Source of the DNA: an uncultured Bacilli bacterium
Lineage (GTDB): Bacteria > Bacillota_I > Bacilli_A > RF39 > UBA660
NCBI GenBank assembly: GCA_944363685.1
Contig: CALVUV010000004.1
Span: 1 to 23,223 of the forward strand
DNA length: 23,223 bases
Direction of reading: 5' to 3'
Positions within the stretch are counted from its first letter, which is position 1, and every line of letters starts with the position of its first letter. The notes under the pieces were generated by a model. It was not told the origin of the DNA, did not search any database, and saw nothing but the letters and a program-made list of their open reading frames with translations. The position numbers and the translations under genes are program-made. Positions 7,644 to 16,223 of this stretch are shown piece by piece.

Positions 7644-9724
7644 GTTACAGTACCCTGTGAAATTTGAGTAGTATTTATGATATTCAAGTTACAGTTATAA
7701 TCAAAAGACGTTACAGTACCCTGTGAAATTTGAGTAGTATTTATGAAATCTTTCCATTTTTTATCAGTCCTTTCTGTTACAGTACCCTGTGAAATTTGAG
7801 TAGTATTTATGTAAATTCCTCTAGGTCAGTTAGTTCAACAAGTTACAGTACCCTGTGAAATTTGAGTAGTATTTATGGTATACTTACTCATTGTTAATAG
7901 CCTCCTGTTACAGTACCCTGTGAAATTTGAGTAGTATTTATGTTTTTAACTGGTTTAAGGTTAGAGGGTAAAGTTACAGTACCCTGTGAAATTTGAGTAG
8001 TATTTATGTAGAATTTATGGAAAATATGGCACTTGATAGTTACAGTACCCTGTGAAATTTGAGTAGTATTTATGTAAAGAAGTTTACGATAGAGTAGATT
8101 CATTGTTACAGTACCCTGTGAAATTTGAGTAGTATTTATGAACCAGTAGAAATTAATGTTTTGATATTTCGTTACAGTACCCTGTGAAATTTGAGTAGTA
8201 TTTATGTTTAGATAATATGGAATGGGGTACAGATAAGTTACAGTACCCTGTGAAATTTGAGTAGTATTTATGTGCATGTTTGGAAACACAAGTAATAAAC
8301 TAGTTACAGTACCCTGTGAAATTTGAGTAGTATTTATGTTACCACCACTTAAACGTTGATCGCTTGTTGTTACAGTACCCTGTGAAATTTGAGTAGTATT
8401 TATGTTTAATATAAGAACGCTTGCAAGATTCTTTGTTACAGTACCCTGTGAAATTTGAGTAGTATTTATGAGTAAGTAGTGGTTTATCAATGACTAAGGC
8501 GTTACAGTACCCTGTGAAATTTGAGTAGTATTTATGTAAGGCTTTTCATCATCATTAGACATAATTGTTACAGTACCCTGTGAAATTTGAGTAGTATTTA
8601 TGAAAATTTTGGTTATCTAATGGCAAGTGTTAGTTACAGTACCCTGTGAAATTTGAGTAGTATTTATGACACGCATAAGTTAGTAACCTATGCTACAAGT
8701 TACAGTACCCTGTGAAATTTGAGTAGTATTTATGTAGAAGTATCTTCTAATTTTTCATCTGGCAGTTACAGTACCCTGTGAAATTTGAGTAGTATTTATG
8801 ATCAGATAATTCAATACGTATTGTTGATTTGTTACAGTACCCTGTGAAATTTGAGTAGTATTTATGTAGAAGTATCTTCTAATTTTTCATCTGGCAGTTA
8901 CAGTACCCTGTGAAATTTGAGTAGTATTTATGTCCTAGTTTTTCTAATTTCATCAATCGTTTGTTACAGTACCCTGTGAAATTTGAGTAGTATTTATGTA
9001 TGATGGATTAATATATGCTTGTGGTAAAGTTACAGTACCCTGTGAAATTTGAGTAGTATTTATGTATGAAAAAGGTAGATAAACAACTTAAAAAGTTACA
9101 GTACCCTGTGAAATTTGAGTAGTATTTATGTTAATGCACTAAATCCCTTATAGTAACCCAGTTACAGTACCCTGTGAAATTTGAGTAGTATTTATGTGTA
9201 TGTTGGTATACGTAAATAGTTGTTATGTTACAGTACCCTGTGAAATTTGAGTAGTATTTATGAGTGTTCTTCAACATACCATACAAGTTGATGTTACAGT
9301 ACCCTGTGAAATTGGAGTAGTATTTATGAATTCTACTAGTAAGTTGTTAGCATCTCTTGTTACAGTACCCTGTGAAATTGGAGTAGTATTTATGTTCTAA
9401 ACTTAACATCAATATTAAGTCCAAGTTACAGTACCCTGTGAAATTTGAGTAGTATTTATGGTACTTACATATCTGCTTACCCGTTCGTAAGTTACAGTAC
9501 CCTGTGAAATTTGAGTAGTATTTATGGCATAACCTTCAATTATCATTCTATCGTCAGTTACAGTACCCTGTGAAATTTGAGTAGTATTTATGTAAAGCAG
9601 AATTTAAAGTAATCGCTTTAGAGTTACAGTACCCTGTGAAATTTGAGTAGTATTTATGCACTACTAGCATTTATACCATACATTTCCCGTTACAGTACCC
9701 TGTGAAATTTGAGTAGTATTTATG
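7644..9724 (+). CRISPR. Type II CRISPR array, 32 repeats and 31 spacers
   Basis: The 36-bp repeat begins GTTACAGTACCCTGTGAAAT and ends TTGAGTAGTATTTATG. Repeats start at 7644 and then every 66 bp, except that spacer 4 (7878-7906) is 29 bp; all other spacers are 30 bp. Transcription on + is supported by the leader promoter and by the tracrRNA anti-repeat, which pairs with the + strand repeat. The repeat resembles that of S. aureus (GTTTTAGTACTCTG...). All copies are identical except repeats 26 and 27 (9293 and 9359), which share T to G at repeat position 22. The terminal repeat (9689-9724) is not degenerate. Spacers 17 and 19 are identical. No spacer has an obvious match elsewhere in this window. 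Confidence 0.99.
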
Positions 9725-9770
9725 ATTATTTAAGCACGAAAACGGGACTAATATGGAAAGGAGTATATCT

Positions 9771-9881
9771 ATGAATAAAGATTTAGAGAATAAAAAAATA
9801 GCTTTAATCACTGCTCTAACAACTATCGCTCTTATCTTAACAGTAGTATTATTTATAGTAGTAATTTCAAAAAGCATTTAA
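9771..9881 (+). CDS. Small single-pass membrane protein, 36 aa, function unknown
   Basis: ATG at 9771 follows a near-perfect ribosome site (GGAAAGGAG, 7 bases upstream) and opens a 36-codon frame ending TAA at 9879-9881. The peptide has a charged N-terminus (MNKDLENKK), one hydrophobic helix from about residue 10 to 32 (IALITALTTIALILTVVLFI then VV), and a short ISKSI tail. It begins 46 bp after the last CRISPR repeat, and its stop codon lies within a terminator hairpin, which supports a real transcription unit. No convincing promoter of its own is seen, so it may be read from the array transcript or a weak local start. I do not recognise it. Small hydrophobic peptides of this type include type I toxins and membrane-complex subunits; nothing here decides between them. 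Confidence 0.65.
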   Translation: MNKDLENKKIALITALTTIALILTVVLFIVVISKSI

Positions 9882-9902
9882 TTTAGTTATTAGATGCTTT
9901 TT
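9869..9902 (+). terminator. Terminator of the small membrane protein gene
   Basis: AAAAAGCAT (9869-9877) pairs with ATGCTTTTT (9894-9902) with a 16-base loop that contains the stop codon. The T-rich 3' arm ends the transcript just before the helicase promoter. Confidence 0.7.
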
Positions 9903-9913
9903 CTTTACTTTTG

Positions 9914-9922
9914 TGATATAGT
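9914..9922 (+). promoter_or_regulatory. Extended -10 promoter for the SNF2 helicase
   Basis: TGATATAGT (9914-9922) is an extended -10 (TG, one base, TATAGT). No good -35 is visible. It lies between the preceding terminator and the ribosome site at 9936-9945, which supports the ATG at 9951 as the true start. Confidence 0.5.
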
Positions 9923-9950
9923 AATACATGATGTAAAAGGCGGTGTATCT

Positions 9951-12900
9951 ATGACTGAAGAGTTATTAAAATATGTTTCATATAGCGATTTACAAAAAGG
10001 TTTAAACTATGATAATAGAAAAGTTAAGTATGTAGGTATGGGACAAGACTATGATGAATTTATTTATAGATTTATTGTTTCATCTGAACATACTCTTAGA
10101 TCATATATAGTTACAATATATACTGATAAAAAACATAATATTACTGATACATCTTGTACTTGTCCTCAGTTTAATGCAACATCATCTTGTAAACATATTG
10201 CCGCATCTTTAGTTAAATATCAAGGAGAATACTTTTTAATAGATGAAGATGATACTGCTGATTACTATGCTAATAATCTTTTAAATGAAATAAAGAAAGT
10301 GTCTAGTAATAGAAATAATATTAAAAAAGAAGCTTTTATCGTACCATATCTAAAATTAGAAAGACATATGGGTTATTATAGTAATAGTTATTCTACTTAT
10401 TATGAATTAAGATTTAAAATAGGTTCAACTAAAATGTATGCTTTAGGTAATAAAGTAAAATCTTTTATAGATAGTTATCGTAGTGGTCGTGAAGTTAAAT
10501 TTGGTAAAGAATTTACTTATAGTAATAAAGATTATTATTTTAATAGTGAAAATAGAAGATTAATAAACTTTATAGAACTAGCATACTCTAGGCTTTATCG
10601 TTATGATGCCTACTTAATACCTACTAAAAATACTTTAGATGACTTGTTTGAAATAGTAGATTCTATCCATGTAGAATATCCTTATACCGAAAAAGAATTA
10701 CCTTTAATTAAGGGGTTACCATTTAACTTTAAAGTAAGTAAAGAAAGTGATTCTCATATTTTAAATATAGATGCTGATTTATCTAATTTAACTAATCTTT
10801 GTAGTGATTATAGATATTTAATAGATGATAATGGTATTTATAAATTAAATGAAATAGAAAGTATTATTGCAAGAAATGTATTAGAAGAAGAAATAGATAG
10901 TTTTTCTTTTTCTAATAATAGATTTAAAGAAGTTAAAGATTATTTAATACCTAATATTAAAGATAAAGTAGAAATAGATGATTCTGTAGATGACTTGGTT
11001 ATAGTAAAAACACCTTCTGTTAAGTTATATTTTGATATTTTAGAGTTATATATAGAATGTAAAATAATATTTACTTATGGTGATATAGAAGTTAACTATC
11101 TAGATAAAGAAGATAGTAATGTTATTAGAGATAAAGATTATGAAAGAGATGTATTTCTTGATATTGCTAGGTATGGCTTTGATAATGAGTTAAGACTTTA
11201 TGATATAGATGAAGTAGGTTACTTTTTAGAAAGTGGTTTAGATGAATTAACTGATACTTATGAAGTATTTACTAGTGAAAAGTTAAAACATACTAGTTTA
11301 ATTAAGAAAGTAAAAGGAAGTACTACTTTTAGTATAGGACGTGATAATATCTTAAATTATGAATTTAAACTTGATAATGTAAGTCCTAGTGAGTTAGATG
11401 ATATCTTCTTAAGCTTAAAGAATAAAAAGAAATATTACAAACTAAAAAGTGGAGATATCTTAGATCTATTAGATCCATCTTTAAAAGAATTAGAAGAATT
11501 GAAAGAAGATTTAGATTTAGACGAAGAAAAAGGAGAGATACCTAAGTTTAGAGCTATCTATCTTGATAGTTTAAAAAGTAAAAATAGATTTATTAAGACT
11601 AATAATTTATTTGATGAATTTGTTAAGAACTTTAAAGAATATAGAGATGCTAAAGTTATTTTTGATAGAGAAGAAAATAATCTTTTAAGACCATATCAAA
11701 AAGATGGGGTTAAATGGCTTTATAACCTTTATAAATGTAATTTAGGTGGAATACTTGCCGATGAGATGGGACTTGGTAAGAGTCTACAAACTATTATCTT
11801 TATTAGAAGAGTATTAGAAGAAGATAGTAATGCTAAAATATTAATAGTAACACCTACCGCTTTAGTTTATAACTGGGATAATGAGTTTAAGAAATTTAGT
11901 GATGATATTAAAAGAAGTATTTTTACAGGTTTAAAGAAAGATAGACATAATAAATTAAAAATATATAATGGAAATGTTTATATTACTAGTTATGGACTTT
12001 TAAGAGAAGATTTAGATATCTATAAAGAGATGAACTTTAAAGTTATGGTTATAGATGAAGCGCAAAATATTAAGAATCCAACTGCTATGTTAACTAAAGC
12101 AGTTAAGAGTATTAATAGTGAAGTTAAACTTGCTTTAACAGGAACTCCTATTGAAAACTCTATTCTAGAGTTATGGAGTATCTTTGATTATATAATGCCA
12201 GGTTTTCTTGCTAGTAAGACTAAATTTAGTGAGAAGTTTAAAATAGGTAGTGACTTTGATGATGATACTAATTTAACTTTAAGTAAGCTTAGAAGAGAGG
12301 TTAAACCATTTATATTAAGACGTAAGAAAAATGAAGTACTTAAAGATTTACCTGATAAGTTAGAAAATAATATCTATATTGATTTAAGTGATGAAGAAAA
12401 GAAGATATATGCTGCTTTAGTTAAAGAGACTAAGGAAGAGATGGAAGAGTTAGTAAGTAGAGGTTTTACTAAGAATAAGATACAGATACTTACACTTTTA
12501 ACTAGACTTAGACAAGTATGTATAGATCCTAAGATTATCTTTGATAACTTTAATAAAACTTCATCTAAGATAGAGCATTTAATAGATGTAGTTAAAGAAG
12601 CAGTGACTAATGGTCATAAAATACTTTTGTTTACTAGTTTTAGAACTGCTTTAAATATCGTAAAAGATAATCTTGATAAAGAAGGTATTACCAGTTATGT
12701 TATAGATGGTTCTGTTAGTAGTAAAAAGCGTCAAGAATTAGTAGATAAGTTTAATACTGATGATACAAATATCTTCTTAATTATGTTAAAAAGTGGTGGA
12801 ACAGGACTTAACTTAACCAGTGCTGATATTGTAATTCATTTAGACTTATGGTGGAATCCTCAGGCAGAAAATCAAGCGACTGATAGAGCACATCGTATAG

Positions 12901-13091
12901 GTCAAAAAAATACTGTTGAAGTTATAAAACTAATTACTAAAGGAACTATTGAAGAAAAGATTCTTGATTTACAAGCCAAAAAGAAGATACTTAGTGATAA
13001 ACTAATAGAAAATGATGGAGATGAGTATAAGAGTTTTCAAAACTTATCTGTTGATGATATAAGAGAACTATTAAAATATAATAATGAATAA
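9951..13091 (+). CDS. SWIM zinc-finger SNF2/RapA-type DNA helicase
   Basis: A 1046-residue SWI2/SNF2-family ATPase. A SWIM zinc finger is at residues 69-82 (C69, C71, C80, H82 in CTCPQ...SCKH), followed by a long helicase-associated region. Then come the SNF2 motor motifs: GGILADEMGLGKS (motif I, K610), VIDEAQNIKN (motif II, D702-E703), LTGTPIENS (motif III), and in the second lobe SGGTGLNLTSADIVIHLDLW and ATDRAHRIGQ (motifs V and VI). Bacterial proteins of this layout are presumed to remodel protein-DNA or RNA polymerase complexes; the precise role is not known. The frame is open back to 9894, but that stretch contains the promoter, so the ATG at 9951 behind AAAGGCGGTG is chosen. The phosphatase gene follows 11 bp later, probably in the same operon. 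Confidence 0.9.
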   Translation: MTEELLKYVSYSDLQKGLNYDNRKVKYVGMGQDYDEFIYRFIVSSEHTLRSYIVTIYTDKKHNITDTSCTCPQFNATSSCKHIAASLVKYQGEYFLIDEDDTADYYANNLLNEIKKVSSNRNNIKKEAFIVPYLKLERHMGYYSNSYSTYYELRFKIGSTKMYALGNKVKSFIDSYRSGREVKFGKEFTYSNKDYYFNSENRRLINFIELAYSRLYRYDAYLIPTKNTLDDLFEIVDSIHVEYPYTEKELPLIKGLPFNFKVSKESDSHILNIDADLSNLTNLCSDYRYLIDDNGIYKLNEIESIIARNVLEEEIDSFSFSNNRFKEVKDYLIPNIKDKVEIDDSVDDLVIVKTPSVKLYFDILELYIECKIIFTYGDIEVNYLDKEDSNVIRDKDYERDVFLDIARYGFDNELRLYDIDEVGYFLESGLDELTDTYEVFTSEKLKHTSLIKKVKGSTTFSIGRDNILNYEFKLDNVSPSELDDIFLSLKNKKKYYKLKSGDILDLLDPSLKELEELKEDLDLDEEKGEIPKFRAIYLDSLKSKNRFIKTNNLFDEFVKNFKEYRDAKVIFDREENNLLRPYQKDGVKWLYNLYKCNLGGILADEMGLGKSLQTIIFIRRVLEEDSNAKILIVTPTALVYNWDNEFKKFSDDIKRSIFTGLKKDRHNKLKIYNGNVYITSYGLLREDLDIYKEMNFKVMVIDEAQNIKNPTAMLTKAVKSINSEVKLALTGTPIENSILELWSIFDYIMPGFLASKTKFSEKFKIGSDFDDDTNLTLSKLRREVKPFILRRKKNEVLKDLPDKLENNIYIDLSDEEKKIYAALVKETKEEMEELVSRGFTKNKIQILTLLTRLRQVCIDPKIIFDNFNKTSSKIEHLIDVVKEAVTNGHKILLFTSFRTALNIVKDNLDKEGITSYVIDGSVSSKKRQELVDKFNTDDTNIFLIMLKSGGTGLNLTSADIVIHLDLWWNPQAENQATDRAHRIGQKNTVEVIKLITKGTIEEKILDLQAKKKILSDKLIENDGDEYKSFQNLSVDDIRELLKYNNE

Positions 13092-13102
13092 AGAGGTGTG
13101 AA

Positions 13103-13546
13103 ATGATAAGAATTTGTTTTGTATGTTTAGGTAATATTTGTAGAAGTACTATGGCAGAGTATGTTATGAAAGATTTAGTAAAAAAAGAAGGATTAGAAAA
13201 AGAGTTTTTAATAGAATCACGTGGTACATCTGCAGATGTTGGTAGTGATATACATCCTGGTACTAAAAGTATGTTAGATAAAAATAATATTCCTTATAAT
13301 AAACATATTGCAACACAATTAGAGAAAAGCGATTATGAAAAATTCGATTACTTTATAGGTATGGATAATTATAATGTTATATCTATGAAAAGAATATTTA
13401 ATAATGATGAAAAAATATATAAGTTATTAGATTTTACAAAAAATAGTAAAGAAATTGATGATCCATGGTATACTCATAATTTTACTATTACTTATGATGA
13501 AATAAATAAAGGGTGTAAAAGCTTACTTGATTTTATAAAAAAATAA
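13103..13546 (+). CDS. Low-molecular-weight protein-tyrosine phosphatase
   Basis: A 147-residue cytoplasmic phosphatase. The signature P-loop is at the extreme N-terminus: C8-LGNIC-R14-S15, where C8 is the nucleophile and R14 binds phosphate. The general-acid loop is DDPWY at 119-123 (D120). The length of about 150 is usual for the family. Likely substrates are phosphotyrosine or phosphoarginine proteins; arginine phosphatases of the YwlE type normally have Thr after Gly (CTGNTCRS), whereas this protein has CLGNICRS, the tyrosine-phosphatase form. It lies 11 bp after the helicase gene with AGAGGTG as ribosome site and is closed by the terminator at 13591. Confidence 0.9.
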   Translation: MIRICFVCLGNICRSTMAEYVMKDLVKKEGLEKEFLIESRGTSADVGSDIHPGTKSMLDKNNIPYNKHIATQLEKSDYEKFDYFIGMDNYNVISMKRIFNNDEKIYKLLDFTKNSKEIDDPWYTHNFTITYDEINKGCKSLLDFIKK

Positions 13547-13590
13547 TAAGTGTTGATGCAACAAAAGTGAATCCATTTGAAATAGAACTT

Positions 13591-13619
13591 GAAAGTACAT
13601 CTTAGTACTTTCTTTTTTT
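13591..13619 (+). terminator. Rho-independent terminator after the phosphatase gene
   Basis: GAAAGTAC (13591-13598), 6-base loop, GTACTTTC (13605-13612), then seven T. It ends the helicase-phosphatase operon. A TATAAT (13632-13637) follows, but it would start transcription inside the next gene's ribosome site, so I do not list it as a promoter. Confidence 0.9.
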
Positions 13620-13657
13620 CTTTTCTTACCTTATAATACTAACAGGAGTTGATTGTA

Positions 13658-14392
13658 ATGAATGTACTTGTGACGGGTTCTAGTAGAGGACTTGGTAAAG
13701 CTATTGTTTTGGAATATGCTAAGAATGGTTATGATGTTATTATTAATTATAATAATAGTGAAAAAGAAGCTTTAGAATTAAAAAAATATGTAGAATCTAA
13801 TTATCATGTTAAAGCTTTAGTAATTAAATGTGATATTTCTAAAGAAGAAGAGATTGATTCTATGATTGAAGAAATTCATGAAGAGTTTGGTCATCTTGAT
13901 GTCTTAATTAATAATGCCTCAATTGATTTAGATCAAGATTTTACTCTAAAGACTAAAGAAGACTTTATGAAAACTATAGAAGTTAATCTTGTAGGTACAT
14001 ACCTTTTATCTAAAAAAATTGGTCTTAAGATGTTAGAAAGAAAGATTGGTAATATCATTAATATCTCATCTAATAATGGACTTGATACACCATATCCAGA
14101 GTCAATTGATTATGATGCATCTAAAGCAGGAGTTATTTCTCTTAATCATAATCTTGCTAATTATTTCGCTCCTTATATTAGAGTAAATACTATTTGCCCT
14201 GGTTGGATTAATACTGATATGAATAAAGATTTAGATAAGAAATTTATTGATAAAGAAATATCAAAAATACTTCTTAATCGCTTTGCAGAGCCTGAAGAAA
14301 TTGCAAATCTTGCTTATTTTCTTGGAACTGATAAAGCTAGCTATATAAATGATTCAATTATTAGAATAGATGGAGGTGTTAAAAGTGTTTGA
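13658..14392 (+). CDS. Short-chain dehydrogenase/reductase, FabG-like
   Basis: A 244-residue Rossmann-fold NAD(P)H oxidoreductase. The cofactor motif TGSSRGLG (residues 6-13), the NNAS motif (85-88), catalytic S138 in NISSN and Y152-xxx-K156 in YDASKAG are all present, as is the C-terminal IDGG typical of 3-oxoacyl-ACP reductases. The frame is open from a TTG at 13649, but the ribosome site AGGAG (13644-13648) would abut that codon; the ATG at 13658 is 9 bases away and is preferred. The family includes FabG and many sugar or polyol dehydrogenases. With no fatty-acid genes nearby the substrate is unclear. The 3' end overlaps the next gene by 8 bp, so the two are coupled. Confidence 0.88.
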   Translation: MNVLVTGSSRGLGKAIVLEYAKNGYDVIINYNNSEKEALELKKYVESNYHVKALVIKCDISKEEEIDSMIEEIHEEFGHLDVLINNASIDLDQDFTLKTKEDFMKTIEVNLVGTYLLSKKIGLKMLERKIGNIINISSNNGLDTPYPESIDYDASKAGVISLNHNLANYFAPYIRVNTICPGWINTDMNKDLDKKFIDKEISKILLNRFAEPEEIANLAYFLGTDKASYINDSIIRIDGGVKSV

Positions 14393-15605
14393 AGAATTAA
14401 TTAAAAAAATTGATTTAAAGATTAAAGATGAACTAAGTAAGATAGATGAATTAGAAAGAGTAAATAGTGAAAAAGTATTAAATGCCTTTATTAAAGAACA
14501 AGTCGCTGAAACTGATTTTAATGCTACTACTGGTTATGGTTATAATGATGTAGGACGTGATAAAATAGAGAAAATATATAGTGATATTTTTAAAAGTGAA
14601 GATGCTTTAGTTCGTAATCAGTTTATCTCAGGATCTCACGCTTTAACTGTCGCTTTCTTTGCTCTTCTTCGTCCTGGAGATACTCTTTTAAGTATTACAG
14701 GTAAACCTTATGACACTATGGATGAAGTTATAGGACTTGTAGATAATTCATCATCATTAAAAAGTTTTGGTATTAATTATATGCAAATAGACTTAATTAA
14801 TAATGACTTTGATTATTATAAAATTAAAGAAGTTATTACTAATAATAAAATTAAAGTAATAGAGATACAAAGAAGTAAAGGATATTCTATTAGGAAGAGT
14901 CTTACTATAGAAAAGATTGAATCTGTTATTAGTTTTATTAAATCTATTGATAAAGATATCATTATTATGGTAGATAACTGTTACTGTGAATTTGTTAGTG
15001 AAAAAGAGCCTATAGAAGTAGGTGCTGATATTGCTATTGGTTCCCTAATTAAAAACTTAGGTGGAGGGATTGCCCCTAATGGCGCTTACATCGTGGGCAG
15101 GAGTAATCTTATTAACGCCTGCTCAGAACGATTAACCCTACCAGGTGAAGGAAAAGAAGTAGGACCATCTTTAGGTATTAATAAACAGCTTCTACAAGGA
15201 CTATTCCTTGCTCCTTCTGTAGTTGCCTCATCTTTAAAAACAGCAATATTTACTTCTTGTTTATTAGAAGAATTAGGTTATGATGTAGAACCTAAATACA
15301 ATGAAGAAAGAGCCGATATTGTCCAAAATATTATCTTTAATGATGAAAAACTATTAATTAAATATACTCAAGGTATTCAAATGAATTCTCCAATAGACTC
15401 TAACTCTCTACCTATTCCTGATGCAATGCCAGGATATACTGATAAAGTAATTATGGCTAGTGGCTCATTTACACAAGGTTCATCTATAGAACTTTCCTGT
15501 GATGGTCCTTTAAGAAGTCCTTATATTGCTTATCAACAAGGTTCACTTACTTATACCTATGGCCGTCTAGCTGTTATAAAAGCAGTTTCTAATTTAAAGT
15601 CATAA
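14385..15605 (+). CDS. Methionine gamma-lyase family PLP enzyme (aluminium-resistance protein-like)
   Basis: A 406-residue fold-type I PLP enzyme of the Met_gamma_lyase / YnbB group, once named aluminium-resistance protein. Visible features are the TTGYGYNDVGRDKIEKIY segment, RNQFISGSHAL (phosphate-binding region), VDNCYCEFV (aspartate contacting PLP nitrogen), GSLIKNLGGGIAP with the presumed Schiff-base K223, and the C-terminal SFTQGSSIELSCDGP. The start is taken as GTG at 14385, 8 bases after GGAGG (14372-14376), which overlaps the SDR stop by 8 bp; the in-frame ATG at 14370 lacks a ribosome site. In related Bacillota this family often sits alone or near glnR. The reaction is uncertain, since the family name rests on sequence similarity to gamma-lyases. 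Confidence 0.88.
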   Translation: MFEELIKKIDLKIKDELSKIDELERVNSEKVLNAFIKEQVAETDFNATTGYGYNDVGRDKIEKIYSDIFKSEDALVRNQFISGSHALTVAFFALLRPGDTLLSITGKPYDTMDEVIGLVDNSSSLKSFGINYMQIDLINNDFDYYKIKEVITNNKIKVIEIQRSKGYSIRKSLTIEKIESVISFIKSIDKDIIIMVDNCYCEFVSEKEPIEVGADIAIGSLIKNLGGGIAPNGAYIVGRSNLINACSERLTLPGEGKEVGPSLGINKQLLQGLFLAPSVVASSLKTAIFTSCLLEELGYDVEPKYNEERADIVQNIIFNDEKLLIKYTQGIQMNSPIDSNSLPIPDAMPGYTDKVIMASGSFTQGSSIELSCDGPLRSPYIAYQQGSLTYTYGRLAVIKAVSNLKS

Positions 15606-15628
15606 AAACTACTCCTCCCTCATAAATT
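15600..15628 (+). promoter_or_regulatory. Candidate sigma-E-type promoter for spoIIIAH
   Basis: TCATAAA (15600-15606), 14 bp, then CATAAATT (15621-15628). This matches the B. subtilis sigma-E pattern (KMATATT, 14-15 bp, CATACAHT) at 5 of 7 and 7 of 8 positions. SpoIIIAH is sigma-E dependent in B. subtilis, which fits. The predicted start is near 15635. The match is to short degenerate motifs in AT-rich DNA, so this is a hypothesis. Confidence 0.45.
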
Positions 15629-15646
15629 GTATTAGTAAAAGGGAGG
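15614..15646 (+). promoter_or_regulatory. Hairpin sequestering the spoIIIAH ribosome site
   Basis: CCTCCCT (15614-15620) is the exact complement of AGGGAGG (15640-15646), with a 19-base loop. The 3' arm is the Shine-Dalgarno sequence of spoIIIAH (ATG at 15653). There is no T tract, so it does not look like a terminator. Confidence 0.6.
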
Positions 15647-15652
15647 AAGCAA

Positions 15653-16183
15653 ATGATAAATAAACAAAATCTATGGTTTTTAACTCTTTTCAGTCTTATA
15701 TTAGTACTTAGTGTCTACTATATAACAATGCCAAATGATTTACTAATCGCTAGTAATAATGCTGAATCTAAAGAAAATATTGATACTAAGGATAATGATA
15801 CTGAAGGTGAAACTGATAAAGAAACAGTAGAAGAAGTAGATAACTTAACTGCACTTAGAGTAAACTTAGATGAAGAACGTGATAAAGAAAAAACAGAACT
15901 TAAAACAACTATGACTAATGAAGATGCTACTACAGATGAAAAAAATAATGCTTATGAACAATTAAAATATCTATCTGTAATAGAAGGTGAAGAAGAAAAA
16001 CTAGAAAAACTAATAAAAAAAGAATATAACTTAAATAGTTTTGTTAAAATAGATAACAACACTATAACTGTAGTAGCAGCTAAGAAAAAACATGATGTAA
16101 CCCTAGCTAATAATATAATGCGCTCTATTCAAGCTGAATTTGATACTAAACAAACAATAACTGTTAAATTTGAAGGAAGCTAG
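15653..16183 (+). CDS. spoIIIAH: Stage III sporulation protein AH-like
   Basis: A 176-residue bitopic protein. The N-terminus MINKQNLWFLTLFSLILVLS (residues 1-20, then VYYIT) closely follows the KKQTVWLLTMLSLMVVLSVYY-like start known for SpoIIIAH. An acidic, low-complexity linker (about 38-65) precedes a helical segment and a C-terminal ring-building domain (about 105-174, ending TITVKFEGS). SpoIIIAH sits in the mother-cell membrane and joins SpoIIQ of the forespore to form the feeding channel. In B. subtilis it is the last gene of the spoIIIA operon; here no other spoIIIA gene is adjacent. GGGAGG lies 6 bases before the ATG. A sigma-E-like promoter and an SD-blocking hairpin lie just upstream. 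Confidence 0.85.
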   Translation: MINKQNLWFLTLFSLILVLSVYYITMPNDLLIASNNAESKENIDTKDNDTEGETDKETVEEVDNLTALRVNLDEERDKEKTELKTTMTNEDATTDEKNNAYEQLKYLSVIEGEEEKLEKLIKKEYNLNSFVKIDNNTITVVAAKKKHDVTLANNIMRSIQAEFDTKQTITVKFEGS

Positions 16184-16193
16184 TTCTTTTATC

Positions 16194-16223
16194 TACAACA
16201 AATAATTCCTAATTCATAAACTA
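16194..16223 (+). promoter_or_regulatory. Candidate sigma-K/E-type promoter for gerE
   Basis: TACA (16194-16197), 17 bp, then CATAAACTA (16215-16223), which fits the B. subtilis sigma-K pattern (mACm, 16-17 bp, CATANNNTA). gerE is sigma-K transcribed in B. subtilis. The motifs are short, so confidence is limited. Confidence 0.4.

Noticed and set aside
7688..7695. GTTACAGT inside spacer 1, identical to the first 8 bases of the repeat
   Set aside because: Only 8 bases match and the rest of the spacer is unlike the repeat; chance or phage sequence is enough to explain it.
7894..8490. A 198-codon - strand frame with a repeated INTTQISQGTVT motif, looking like a repeat protein
   Set aside because: It is the CRISPR array read backwards. 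The 36-bp repeat plus 30-bp spacer is 66 bp, a multiple of three, so the frame stays open by chance; it breaks at the 29-bp spacer and has no ribosome site.
9725..9770. Possible CRISPR-controlled toxin-antitoxin element (CreTA-like) formed with the small peptide
   Set aside because: No degenerate repeat plus partial spacer was found near the peptide gene, so the regulatory RNA such a system needs is not visible.
9671..9877. A 68-codon - strand frame beside the array
   Set aside because: It overlaps the last repeat and lies antisense to the small membrane peptide, which has a far better ribosome site and composition.
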